Of a DNA stretch of 64,000 bases, positions 23,693-36,600 are shown in pieces. The stretch spans positions 3,291,001 through 3,355,000 of the forward strand of contig NC_065888.1 in assembly GCF_905147045.1 (NCBI RefSeq), in the 5' to 3' direction. This stretch comes from Nymphalis io (taxonomy: Eukaryota; Arthropoda; Insecta; Lepidoptera; Nymphalidae). The position numbers and the translations under genes were made by a program. The notes under the pieces are model-generated. The model was not told where the DNA came from, did not search any database, and saw nothing but the letters and a program-made list of their open reading frames with translations. Position 1 is the stretch's first letter. Every line of letters begins with the position of its first letter.

Positions 23693-26600
23693 ATGGTCGA
23701 AGTGAAAATAACCGATGACATAAAAGTTGGCGGTAATAATCCCTGCTTTATTATCGCGGAAGCTGGTCAAAATCATCAAGGTGACATTGAAATTGCGAAA
23801 AAGTTAATCAAAGCAGCTAAGGTTAGTAATGTTCGAGATATTTTAAACAATATCGAATGTGAACGATTTGAGGTTGTGAGCGCTTTGTTGTGGGAAGCTA
23901 TAAGCCAGTAGGAAACAAAACAATAACGGATGACGTTTCGCGGTGAATGCCTCACGCTTACTTCGAAGTTCTAACACAACGCAAGCAATTACACCTTTGT
24001 TTATTAAATATATTATTGGATACATGCTTATAAAATAATATCTATAAATATACAATGAGTACCTACTTAAGTTTATTATGTTAGTTATCAAAACAATAAA
24101 AAAATGCTATCAAAGTCATAAAAAGTCAGATAATATCTGTACCTATTTTTGTAGGTATTTGGTTTGGCATTAAATCTACATCTACATTCCAATGAAAGGG
24201 AAAATGAATTTAAATTTAATTTGGGAATTAATAATAGATTAAACGTTGTTTGTCGATAAAAACAAAATTGAAATTAAATTACACTTCTGATATTAAGTTT
24301 AGTTATATATGTATGTATAGTCATTTAATAACAAAAATACAAGAGACGAACAATCGTTTTTTGAAAAGCGATTTAAAATTATTTCAACATTTATTTAATT
24401 TACATTTAAGATTTTTTGTAAAGTTAATTGGTCTATTTACACGACCTACAAAATATTACGTCGTTAAATATCCAGGCCGCCTGTTAGATACCCCTGAGTC
24501 TAAATAAATAAACAAGTGAACGATTTATTAGTCATTATTACAAAAATTACTTAGTCATTATTATGTCAACTGTATAAACTTTGCTCGTTGAAAATATAAT
24601 TTTACGCTTTGGACACTATATGCAGTAAGATTTGTCAAAGTATATACGAGTAGGTATAGTATTTTACAGGTTACCTAATATGGAATTGTGTATATGTGAT
24701 CGCAAATTGTATCTGTTAAAATCATCGATGGTTAAAATGATTAAACTTCGAGGACGTTGTTATTGTAGGATACATCAAAATACTATTGTTTTCTATTATT
24801 ATTATTTATTTTATTCTATTATTATTATTTACTCTCGTGTACATTTATATAAAGATAGATAAAGATTTTATTTACTTCATTTGTTAAGACATGGTTCATT
24901 TGTATTGTTTTATTACTGGATGGACAATCTTGTCAATCAATCTCAAATTCAATAATAAATATTACTAAATTTACGAATGAATTTTCTAAAGGAACAAAAT
25001 AGCAGGTAACCGTTGTATGGTATTATTATCATAAAGGCCGAAGATTCGCCAATTTCTTTAAAGAAATTCGATCAATATTTTCATTCACTGTAGCTCTCGC
25101 ATGACTTAATTCTACTTTTATAATAAATACCTACAAAAAAAGTTTAAGCCTAAAATATATATAACTCTCTAGATATTAAAGTGCCCCGAGAAAAGTCACT
25201 TACCTTCTGTAGTACCGCGAGTAAAAAAGTCTAAATCTCGTCATAAATAAAAGGAAACCTTAATGGGTCAATTTTTTATTTATTTCAGGAAGCCGGAGCC
25301 AGCTGTGTTAAATTTCAAAAGACATGTCTAAAAGAAAAATTTACCAAGAAATATTTAGAAAGGTCTTATGACAATCCGAACTCTTGGGGTAAAACATACG
25401 GCGACCATAAAAAACACTTAGAGTTTTCTGAGAGCCAGTACAGGGAGCTGTTTAAATATGCCCAAGAGGTTGGAATCCTCTTCACTGCTTCAGCCATGGA
25501 TATGGTATGAAAATACTTATTTATTACAGCTTCAATAATATTTATATAATACTTACTACGCGTCCAAGTTTCACACGAATGGAAAAGAGATCTACATAAA
25601 AACTTTTATATTTGAACACAAGTATAAAAAGAAAAAAAATCTTATTTTCTTGGGCAAGGAACTATCGCGGGTACGCAGAACAATTAGTCAAAATCACCAA
25701 ATATCACAATCGGATAAATTATTTTGTAACGCTGTCTTTGTAACTTTGTAAAAAATTTTTCTGTTGTAGGTTTCATTTGACTTTTTAGTCAACATCAAAG
25801 TACCCTTTATTAAAATTGGCTCAGGGGACTCGAACAATTTGCTATTTTTAAAATACGCTGCGTCCAAGAAGGTCCCCCTGATCATATCCACCGGCATGGT
25901 TGACAAGCAAGCGGTAAAAACTATTTACGACATAGTATCAGCGCAACACAAACAGTTCTGTTTATTGCATTGTATATCAGCATATCCAGTGCCCTTCGAA
26001 GATTGTAATCTAACTGTATTACAAGATTACAAGAACACGTTTGATGTTCCGGTTGGATATTCTGGTCAAGAACTAGGAACAGCAGTAGCATTAGGCGCAA
26101 TCGCACTGGGAGCAAAGGTAAGGCGCAAATCATACTTTCACTACCTCCATAATAAAGTATTATGTTTAGTCTTAATTATTAATTTTGTTTTAATATGCAA
26201 AACTGGCAACCCTACACCAAGATTCTATAATTTAAAAACATATTTCAACGTTATTTTCGTGACCATAAACATTCCTCATGACCTTCAATGTTTGCGAAAA
26301 TAGTTTTCAAGAATACAAGATATAACAGCGAAATCTGTGTGTTCAATGATAAAATTATTTATCTTAATATTTAGACAGTATATTGTAAACCATTAAAAGA
26401 TTTTGATATGGTTTCGCAATGTGCGTGATCTAATTTCAGGTCAAAAATTAGTTACGATTGTTAGCGCAGATATATGTAGTTTTTACAAATATTATCTTTA
26501 CCTGCTGGGTAGGCAATAATGCGAATGTTTTTGTATGTATGCATGAAACAATATATTATTCGGTTAGAATATCGTAAATAGCAAATTATAGTTATTTTTT

Positions 26601-28577
26601 ACTGTTTTGCAAGCGGTATATCTTAAATGAACTGCCTGAAAATATCCAACTACTAGGACAGCTGGGAGCCTCCTTTCCTTTTAAGAAAGTTATATTCTTA
26701 TTTTATAACGCAGCTGCTGCAAGCGGGCTAGTGTATGGATATTATTGTGGCGAATTGCCATCCTAGATACAGGTATCCTGAAAACGTAACTCTCTTTTTT
26801 TCGACAGTTGTGTAATGCCTAGGTGTATATGCGTATTTGTAAGTAATTCGTACGAGATGCCGTCAATTATTGACATCATATTGATGTTACTAAGGCGGGT
26901 GTCGTTTTTATCGATATTTATTAATATAGCACACGCCTTGACGATTATGATAGTATTGATCTATGATTTATTTAAGTTCTATTAAAATACTAACGACAAA
27001 ATCAATACAAATGTAATTTGTTACAGCATTAATTTGACGAGCCGGTTAGCGTGGTTGGTAGATACTTACCTTTCACGCCGAAGGTTGTGGGTTCGACTCC
27101 CACCCAGGACAGACATTTATGTGCATAAACATGTCTGTTTGTCTTGAATCTAGGTGTAATTATCTATATAAGTATGTATTTACAAAAGAAAATTAGTATA
27201 TCTAGTAGGTATATCAGTTGTCTGGTTTTCATAGTACAAGCTCTGTTTAGTTTTTGATCAGATGGCCGTGTGTAAATTATGTCCCAGGATATTATTTATT
27301 TAATGATGTAATAATAGTTATTAGATATGTATCTGACTTTACACAATTTGTTTCTTATATGGAAGTTGATATCAATTGGAATAGCCTTTATTTAGACTGG
27401 CCATGTTAGATTGCGCATATTGTAGTCAATGATGGTGACTACATTTGCTTTTATATTTGTAGTTGTATGACTTTCATTTAGTGTATTAGAAAATAATAAT
27501 GATGTTTTGTATTTTAGGTTTTAGAGAAGCATATAACATTAGATAAAACTATGAAGGGAACTGATCATGTGTGCTCCTTGACACCCGCAGAATTCAAGCA
27601 ATTAGTAAGAGACGTACGCGTTATCGAAGCATCTCTTGGCACTCCTATCAAGAAAGTTGTAACATCAGGTAATAACACTTCATCAATCGTTGAAGAATTA
27701 ATGACATTCAGAATTTAGTTACTTATTTCTGTCAAAAATTAAATAAAACTAATTATCCATTTTGATATCTTAAAGGCGATTATAGTCCAAAAAAATGATA
27801 AATAGTCAAATTATGTCCTATAATTAGTAAAAATGTATTAACAAGTAAAATAATGGCAGCAGTTTATCAAATATGTTTAAACTAAACAGCTACTACAAAA
27901 ACTGACAGCTCGTTTTCAAACATTTGTATTTCATTGTACACTTTGTATATTACGATGAATATTGCAGTATTTATACGTTTGTGCTTATGGAACGAGCACG
28001 TGCATAAAAGTGTGGTCGGAACGTAGCAGGCCCTGGAACTGTTTCGTTTCATTTTTTAATTTGAGTATACAGTCTTAATATTATATCTTTTATTTAATTT
28101 AGAAGAAGTATTTATTGACAAATTTTAGCGTCCTATGGCAATAGGCAGCAGACCCGAAGGTCTTGGATTCAAATCCCAAGGCCAATAAAAAGTTATTGGG
28201 TTTTTCTGTCGAAAATTCTCAATATCAAGAGTTAGGGTATAAAGAATGAGAAATTTTTGACCGAGTTATAAATTTTCATTTAATATCCTTGCGTTCTGTA
28301 CTATGAGCTATCTCAATTCTAATATATAGTATACACAATATTAAATGCAAATATAATTATATTTGTTACAGAAATTCCATGCATTGATAAATTGCAGAAG
28401 TCCCTTGTTATGGGTTGCACAAAAAATAAAGGAGAAATTTTATATCCCGGTGATGTCAAAATTAAGGTTGCCGAACCTAAAGGACTAAATGCCTTACATT
28501 TCGAGGAAGTTATCTATAAAACACTCGTTTATGATAAGAAGGAAGATGAACCACTCAATGAAGGGGATTTCTGTTGA
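23693..28577 (+). CDS. NANS: sialic acid synthase (N-acetylneuraminate-9-phosphate synthase), five exons
   Basis: The enzyme condenses phosphoenolpyruvate with N-acetylmannosamine (6-phosphate) to make sialic acid. Exons: 23693-23821, 25289-25504, 25770-26117, 27518-27668, 28372-28577, all in phase, giving 349 residues (human 359). The NeuB TIM barrel shows FIIAEAGQNHQGD (Glu23), CVKFQK (Lys51, Lys54), WGKTYGDHKKHLEFS, FTASAMD, IKIGSGDSNN, YSGQE and the metal-site EKHITLDKTMKGTDH with His236. A C-terminal SAF/antifreeze-like domain starts near residue 283 and includes KVAEPKGL. The start ATG is the first that opens the family N terminus. It lies head-to-tail behind HMG-CoA lyase. Introns 3 and 4 contain SINE pieces. 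Confidence 0.95.
27036..27300 (+). mobile_element. SINE family D, full length
   Basis: A tRNA-like head (A-box region 'gttagcgtggttggtaga', B-box region 'gtgggttcgactccca') is followed by a body ending in 'cagatggccgtgtgtaaa' and 'gtcccaggatattattta'. It lies in sialic acid synthase intron 3. A second copy is at 13489-13776 and a tail at 3030-3080. Confidence 0.75.
28120..28250 (+). repeat. SINE family C head, degenerate
   Basis: The block 'aggtcttggattcaaatcc' followed by 'ggccaataaaaagttattgg' matches the head and first body block of the family C copy at 5020-5110. It lies in sialic acid synthase intron 4, about 120 bp upstream of the last exon. Confidence 0.6.
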
Positions 28578-28688
28578 TGTTATGGAAAAAGAAAACAAAC
28601 AAATAATAGATTGTAACCCAATTACAGTTGCCGCTATAAGTTATAATCTTACAAAAAGTATCTTAAAAAATCTGACGTCAATTTATAC

Positions 28689-28694
28689 AATAAA
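28689..28694 (+). terminator. sialic acid synthase poly(A) signal
   Basis: AATAAA about 112 nt past the stop codon, the first canonical signal downstream. Confidence 0.55.
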
Positions 28695-30600
28695 AAAGAA
28701 ACTGAACCTTTGCACGTCAGTAACGTTTCACTAAAGCGTGGCATACAGAAACGTTGTGCTCAAATTCGCTGTTAAAATTTTACTTTAAATGCACTGAAAG
28801 AAGAATATCTTTAAAATTCAGATATACAGCTTATATATTTTGTGTTTATTTTATTATGTCTGTTTTTAATAGTGGAAGTGTAATTTATATAATTGCGGAA
28901 GATGCACAAAATTTCTAATAAAAATAATAATAATTTTATAGACACTTATTATCTGCAAGACATTATTAAAAAGAATAACGCGCCAACAGATTAAATATTA
29001 TTATTATAGTCATAGTGTAATCAATAATGAATTGTTCCAATTAATTAATTACTAACAAAGCTATATATATAAGCATGGCTAGTTTTACGACAATAAGGAC
29101 AAAATAACTTCGAATTTAAAATTAATTCTGAAAATGAAAAAAAACAAATAATAAGTTACTATTTTTATGAAATAATTGTTAAATATTAATAAAAAAATAT
29201 ATATAATACTCTAATGTTAAAAAAGGTGTTTTATTCAATATTGACTTGCGTATATTGTTTATTTCCTCTTCGAATTTACCAACTAATAGCGAAAATACAT
29301 GAATGCATGTATTGTATAAATAAATCAAATGAATGATAATCAATGTAGGTGTATTCTTGGCAACGATCAAATGTAAATATTATCACAAGAAGTCTCAGAA
29401 AATATGTTTGTAGGCGCTAGTACGAGTAACTATTTAATAACGAAATTTTCCAAGTCTCCACTGTTCTTTTTAACGTCGAATAGTCATTCATGAAAGCGTG
29501 ACGTCACTGTTGCATACTTAAAATATCTTCTTTCTGACGATAATTGAATATTTTTGGAAACGATATGATTCTATTTTGGCTTAGTGTGTCGAAATAACAA
29601 GTCGAATCTGTGGCTCTGAGACTCCGAAAGGGGGGTACTCCCTGACGTGTGCTACTGGCGAATTCGTTTAGTTATGGTTCCATGGTTTAAAGATTTCTTG
29701 TCTTTGATATCTGATAATTTTTCATTTACAACTCCCATCTTTGTGTTATATTGATATTGAAATAACCCTTTCCACTTTTTTGTGAATTATATCATTGTTT
29801 TTATTTATTATACGAGGGGTGCGTATCAGCTTACAGGTTTGTAATAGTACCAATACAAAAAATTGTATTTATTGCAGCCGGCACAAGTAATTTTGTTTCC
29901 TATAATTCTTACGCCTACGGGACCCTATCAAGCGCGTAGTCCGGCACCATCATGTCGGAATTATTTTTATGTGGAGTGCGAGCGGGAGCGGCGCGGGCGC
30001 GTGTGAGCGTGTGGTGTAATAGAGCCCAAGTGGCGCAGCGGGCGAGCATTGGCAAGGTGCCCGCGCTGCCGCCAGTCCCCGGAGTGCCGGCTCGACTGCC
30101 GCCTGCGCCGCGCCGCGCCCAAAACGTTCCCACCCCCAGTGAACCCACGAACCATAATCCCATTACGATTTTACGCATGCGACGCCTACGACTATATATC
30201 GTTTTTGCACCATAAAACTACTCCATTGAGATAACAAATTTTCCGCGCTACGAGACGTTTCTGACGCCCAGTTCAGAGCTGCCGATTTAGGTCGCCCGGT
30301 TCGAACAGAGCAGCAAGATATTTTTATGGCCGATGTGCGGTGCAGACTTACGAGCGTCTTGATCACGTTGCTAGTTACATGAATTATTATTAATAGCGTA
30401 GAACCGTAAAACTCATTCCATAAACAATATCGAGTGATGTGCTTAAATCACACTATACGGCCTTCCTGGACTAGATTTTGGATAGGAAGTTACTTGGCGA
30501 AAAACAGATAGGTTTAGATGTAATAATATTGGCATTTAGGGGTGAATCGTTGACATTTTTGTATTGCATTTGCTAGTAGTTTGATTGTGGTATTCCAAAA
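28695..30600. other. intergenic spacer with a GC-rich island
   Basis: Mostly AT-rich spacer between sialic acid synthase and the MTCL-like gene. No supported exon. The exception is the GC-rich block at 29940-30140, listed separately. Confidence 0.5.
29940..30140. promoter_or_regulatory. GC-rich island, possible promoter or 5' exon
   Basis: This block is strongly GC-rich with many CpG in an AT-rich spacer, about 460-660 bp upstream of the first coding exon of the MTCL-like gene. Open frames of about 87 codons exist on both strands, as expected from composition alone. It could be the promoter or a 5' UTR exon of the downstream gene; neither is proven here. Confidence 0.4.
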
Positions 30601-33600
30601 ATGCATCATTTATATCCGTTGGCGAAGGGTGACCCATTGTGTCCACTGGGTTTTCACCCGCAAGTGCGATGGCCAACGCGTTGCAAGCGTTGCTTTCGCG
30701 ACTACAAGGAGCACGGTGGTCGGAAAAAAGAGGAAGATTTTGCTGCATCTACGCCGAGTCTCTCCAGTTGGAACTCACCATCATCACGGTACGTCACAAA
30801 AATTGTTTTCTATAGATAATATCCTTTAGAATATTCAAACAATTGAATAATTCTATTTTTGGAACAGTGACTGCGACTGAGAGTTGTGGCAGTTTTCTCC
30901 TATCGAAACAAACGCTCGTATAAGCAATATTGCTATTCGACATGACTTGAAGTGACTTAAAATCAAAAGAAATACGTCGTTATAAACATTTCTTTTGTAA
31001 AATCTAAGAAATATTTATTTATACGATACCTATGTAATTACTGTAAAAAAATTAGATAAAAGTCAGTCGTAGCATCAGTACCTTATCAGCTGACTGCTAA
31101 CCGATGTTATAAATGAACTTATAGTATAAAACGCCCAATAGAATCCATTTCTGGTCATTCCTACTTTTCTCCTCTTTAGAATTATGCATATATCAAGAGT
31201 ACGATTTATTAATCAATTATTAAAATCAATATTAAGCCATTGTGCTGTCCAATTGCATAATATTGCATTGCCGGTATAGCTCCCATTTTATGATTATATT
31301 TATAAATGTATATGAATAGTATATTGAAGTTTTATTATTGAGAACAAATTTAAAACATACATATAACATTTTACATTATTAATAAAAAATACACGAATGA
31401 ATGAATGAATTTAACGACAAAGGTACAATACAACTTACACTATTAATAATTAAATTTCATTAAAGTACGCAAAACTAAACGATATTTTAAGCAATTTATT
31501 TTGTCAATCTTTGATCACGTGATATATATCAAATCAGTTTCAACAAACGAAATGCGTGTCACAGAAACCGTGCTTACAATGAATTTTATATAGTATTATT
31601 TGAAGGTAAACAAAGTAAAAAATAATCAAGAGTTATTTGAGAGATATACAATAAACTTGAATAAATGAAGTTTCTATTGCCGGACACTTCAATAGTAATT
31701 AATACGTATGGAATTAATTAATAGATAAACAAGCCTACTAGTGATAAATAATACAACTGTGAATGAGGCCTTTGAGGTATATATGCAAGTCTTTGAATTG
31801 ATTGATAATTAAGGGTTAGCCACTGTGAATTTTCAAATGTGAGGCCCCGAGCTATGAAACGAAGCGATAAATTAGGAAACGATTACGACATATTAAAATG
31901 AAGTCTGATTAAAAACAGTTGGGTAATTTCAAGACATGTGTATTATCTTAAAATAAAATCACATAATGCTTAATCGTTATTTAATATTAATAAAAACAAT
32001 ATAAATAATTCATTAATTGTATATATCTAAATATAGTGATTGTTATTGTTATAAATGTCTTTAATACTCACAAACGATCATACTAGGAATAAAATTAACT
32101 AAATAAATACAAAAATTGTACAAAGGTAAATATCCTAATAAGAGATCTGTTCAAGTCAACGTTTGAGATGCTGAGAGGAGAATAAATCAAATTGTAAGAG
32201 GATTTCTTATTTAAATATATTTGTACGACTCGTATTATATTGTATATTCACTATGTATTTGTAGCCGAGATGGCCCAGCGGTAAAAACGCGCGAATCTTA
32301 ACCGATGACCGCGGTTTCAAACTCGGGCAAGCACCACTGAATTTTCATGTGCTTAATTTGTGATTATAATTCTCGTGCTAAACGATGAAGGAAAACATCT
32401 GCATGTGTCTAATTTCACTGAAATTCTGTCACATGTGTATTCCACCAATCCGCACTGGAGCAGCGTGGTGAAATAAGTTCCAAACCTTTTCCTCAAAAAA
32501 GGGAGAGGAGACCTTTAGCCCAGCTGTGGGACATTCTCAGGCTGTTACGGTATTTGTACTTAGGCACTTTAATATTTGATCTTACATGAGATGACACAAT
32601 TAAATAAAATAGATTAAATAATAAATGTGTTAATGTTTATAGCGGGAAAAAATACAGATAAAATATACACAAATATAAAAATAACACACTTTTATTTTAA
32701 TATATATGTAGTTTCAATTGCACTATTAACATATTAGGAATAAACTCATAAAAGTTACTAAGTCATGAAAAACATGACAGTTATTTTATAGGTTTCTTTT
32801 ACAACAAAGTGTTTTGTTAACACTCAATTTTATGAACAAATTGATAACAAAGAAAATGTGACCGTGATGTCTGGAACCATAAAAGTTACATCGTGGCACT
32901 ATTCCAAATCACTAAACATTTTCTCGGATTGTTTGCATTCCTCCAAGAAACGCTCACAAATTGACGTAATAATCTGACGATACCGTTAATATTTCAATAT
33001 CTGAACATTTTACAATATGCTTAATTATGTTATGTGTAATTTAAATATTTCTTTCTAATAATAAAAAATAGGCTTTTAAAACATCTGAATAATGTCAGAT
33101 TGCCTTTACAGTGAAATCCTGTTAATGTCCCACTGCTGGGCTAAGGCCTCCTCTCCCTTTTGAGAAGAAGGTTTGGAGCTTATTCCACCACGCTGCTCCA
33201 ATGCGGGTTGGTAGAATACACATGTGGCAGAACTTCAATAAAATTAGATACGTGCAGGTTTCCTCACGATGTTTTCCTTCACCGTAAAGCACGAGATGAA
33301 TTATAAACACAAATTAAGCACATGAAAATTCAATGCCTTTACCTTTGCTTGCCTTTACCTGGTGGTAATACTTTATGCAAGTCAATCTGGGTAACTTCTA
33401 AGTATTCATCAATTATTCTACCGGTAGTTCAAATTATCCGGTTTTCGGGTCAGTGCACCAGAATCATGCACGATTCACATAAGAGGGACAGCTTAGTTCC
33501 TATTGTAGTTATGCGATGTATCTACTGGCGACCACTGACTATATGGCTGATTGGCTTATCCTTGGCTTTAAAATAGAAAAGCTGATCCTTCTAATTTTAA

Positions 33601-36600
33601 ACACAAAATATTACACACGTATTATTATTGTATATTTAACTGTTAAGAATATATAGCATTATTATTGATGTTAGTTTATATTAGGATTGAATGTAACAAA
33701 AATAATTCAGTACCGGATAATTGCTATTTGAAGGAAATACTATCAATAATATGACTTTTACTTATTACTTACTTGATATTTGTATATTATAATTAATTGG
33801 ACTGCAATAGCATAAGCAAATGAGATTAGACATTAATGTATTCTAATATGTTGGTCATTTCCAGACTACACATAAGTGTGAGAGAATGATATCTATTGTA
33901 TATTTTTCAAATATTTTGAAGGTAATTCGACCATGTTGGCTACAATATTTACTACACTGAAGGAATAAAAGTCAAAAATATATAATATATTATAAACATA
34001 GTTTGCATATTTCAATTACTTACGTCATACGCCACGTATGATACGTGAATTTCACGACAGCTTAAAAATTAATGTTTCAATTAGGCATTAAACTTATTTT
34101 AAAAAAACATATACAGTTTATATACTTATTTTAAAGGATTCCACCGAATTACATTCATACTATTTCACTGGTGTGAAATGATTTTTATTTGGTCCTTAGA
34201 AGAACATCTAAATCCACGCTTAAGTCTTACAATTATGATATTATATTAAATTAATAAAAAAGTAAAAGTGGCTGTTCGTAAATTCTACTATTCCACCTCT
34301 AGACATAGGTTACCACAACTTTTAAGGGGAAGGTTTGAAGCTTTTTCCATCACGCTGTTCCGTTGCAGGTTGTTAAACATGTGGCAGAATATCTTCTGCG
34401 AAATGCTTATCATTACGTCGTTTTTCTTGACCGCTAAGCACGAGATGAATTATAAACACAAATTACATGTAAAACTCAAAAAGTGGCCGGTTTTGAATTC
34501 CCGATGTTCGGTTAAGATTGACGAGTTCTATCCACAGAGACATCTAGGCTTTACTTGGTGGTAGGGCTTTGTGAACATCGGGAATTCAAAACCGGCCACT
34601 TTTTGAGTTTTACATGTATTTTGTGTTTATAATTCATCTCGTGCACATATGCGATGTAAGCAATGCTTAATTTTTTGCACAGTGACAAATTCTTTGGGTG
34701 GTGGTGATCATCATAAGGTGTATTTGCCAGCCAGCTATTGTAAATAAAAATAAAAAAGGCTCGTCCATATACGATAATACTATTTAGTATTTTATAAGAA
34801 ACAAAGCCAAAAATGCGAACATTAGTTATAGTATTGCTTTACTTCTAATTTATTATAGATGATTAATATGTTCTGTCATACACGAATACATTAACTGGAC
34901 TATTAGGTACTTACGTAAACATTTAATCTACCACTTACATTAAGTATCCACATTAATTTTATTTATTAGACAAGGTTATATCATATAAGCGAAGAGCACA
35001 AGTGGGGACCGTTTTTCAAGGAATTTCGTACTAAAATATCAATTTTTCCATAAATAAGTTTTACATGACTAAGCGGCTTGATACAGTTGAATTCAAGCTT
35101 AAACGGACTTCTAGAAGGCTAAATAGTAGGGATGACTTGAAGAAGATGCGGAACCAGAAGCTTTGGAGTAATTTAGGAGGGGTCTTTGTAAAGACAATTT
35201 TATTATAGTTGATGAATGCTTACAAATGTTTTGATAACTATCGGAATTAATGACTCTCCAAGTGAAACGGAGAGAAGCACAAAAAAATATCCAAGCCAAA
35301 ATTTATATAACTACAAAGAAAATAACCAACCACGTCCGGAACCAACTACGTCCGGAAATCGATATCAAAAGATCAAAAGAAAAGGTCCGTAAAACTAGCG
35401 ACAACAAATAACAATGAATAGATTACTTACAAAATTAATACTATATAACATTTGTATTTACATCAATTATTATGATGACCAAAATGATAATTCAATACAG
35501 GAGCCGTGAAGATGAAAATAGTGCAGTAGATGAGAAGGTGACACGCGGCTGGGCTTCCAGCTCAAACCTTAGTACCATTGATCCATCCAAGAAAGATGCC
35601 TTCTCCACTGGTAATTATTACAACATTCGTTTATTTAAAATAATTATAAAAACGAAAAGACAATTGATATTTTTATTACTATTATTACTATTGTTTTACG
35701 GCCTTACTTATAAACGCAATTGTTTAGTTAAACACATATAATCGAATCATAATACGTATCAACTAAAGAAACGACTTCAGATATGTAATTAAAAACGTTT
35801 TAAGGGTTCAGTAAAGCGAGCACATCGTGGACGTCGACGCCAGACTTGGGTGCGAACGAAACTGAAACCAGTACTGCAGTTACTTTCAGTCTCAAGTTAC
35901 CAAAACGAAGAAACACGGGACCCATACCTTCCATAGACACGGGTCAGAATAATACAGGTAAAATTACTACGTATATTCGTATAAAATACATATATATACC
36001 TAATTACCTACATATATATCGCAAGAAGTGAAGGAATAAAGTTCATTGTTGCTTGCATAGCACGAGTTACAGATAAATTTGTAATTTAAATAGCTTATAT
36101 TTTAAAATTTTAATTTCATTTTCATTCATATAAATATATATATATAAAATAAGTGAAATTTGAAAATATTATATTTTGTTGTACTTATTATTTATTATAA
36201 TTTTAGAATAAAGGAGGAGAATAAAACATACATTATTCGAAATTTTATATGCCACAGATGTGCACTAACGATAAGCCAGGAACGCGTACAAAAAAATGCC
36301 TGTGTAAGATTAAAGTAAAGATTGTAAAGACTGGCGATTCTAATTTTATTAATTGAGAAAAGCATTATACGTAAATGAAGGAAAATTCATACATTCAATC
36401 TTCAAAGTACCGTTTAAACTATTTTAAATTAACCATATAACAACACGTATCGTAGATTTATTGGTGGTAGGGCTTTGCGCAAGTTCGTCATCAGATATTC
36501 TACTACCGCAAAACAGCATTACTCGGTATTGTTGTGTTTCGGTTTGAATTGTGAGTGATCCAATGTAATTACAGGCACGAGAAACATGATATCTTAGTTC

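Larger units (their letters stand above)
30789..35500 (+). other. first intron of the MTCL-like gene
   Basis: This 4.7-kb intron carries SINE family A copies (32264, 33116, 34310), a family B relic (33352-33540) and a 72-bp inverted repeat (34438-34644). The rest is AT-rich without recognised features. Confidence 0.6.

Noticed and set aside
27036..27110. tRNA-like sequence with A and B boxes
   Set aside because: It is the head of SINE family D; no paired acceptor stem could be closed and the body follows directly. The heads at 5030-5110, 32264 and 58560-58638 were rejected as tRNA genes for the same reason.
29915..30215. Open frames of about 87 codons on both strands in the GC-rich block
   Set aside because: Frames on opposite strands with Ala/Arg/Pro-rich text are expected from composition. 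No family was recognised.
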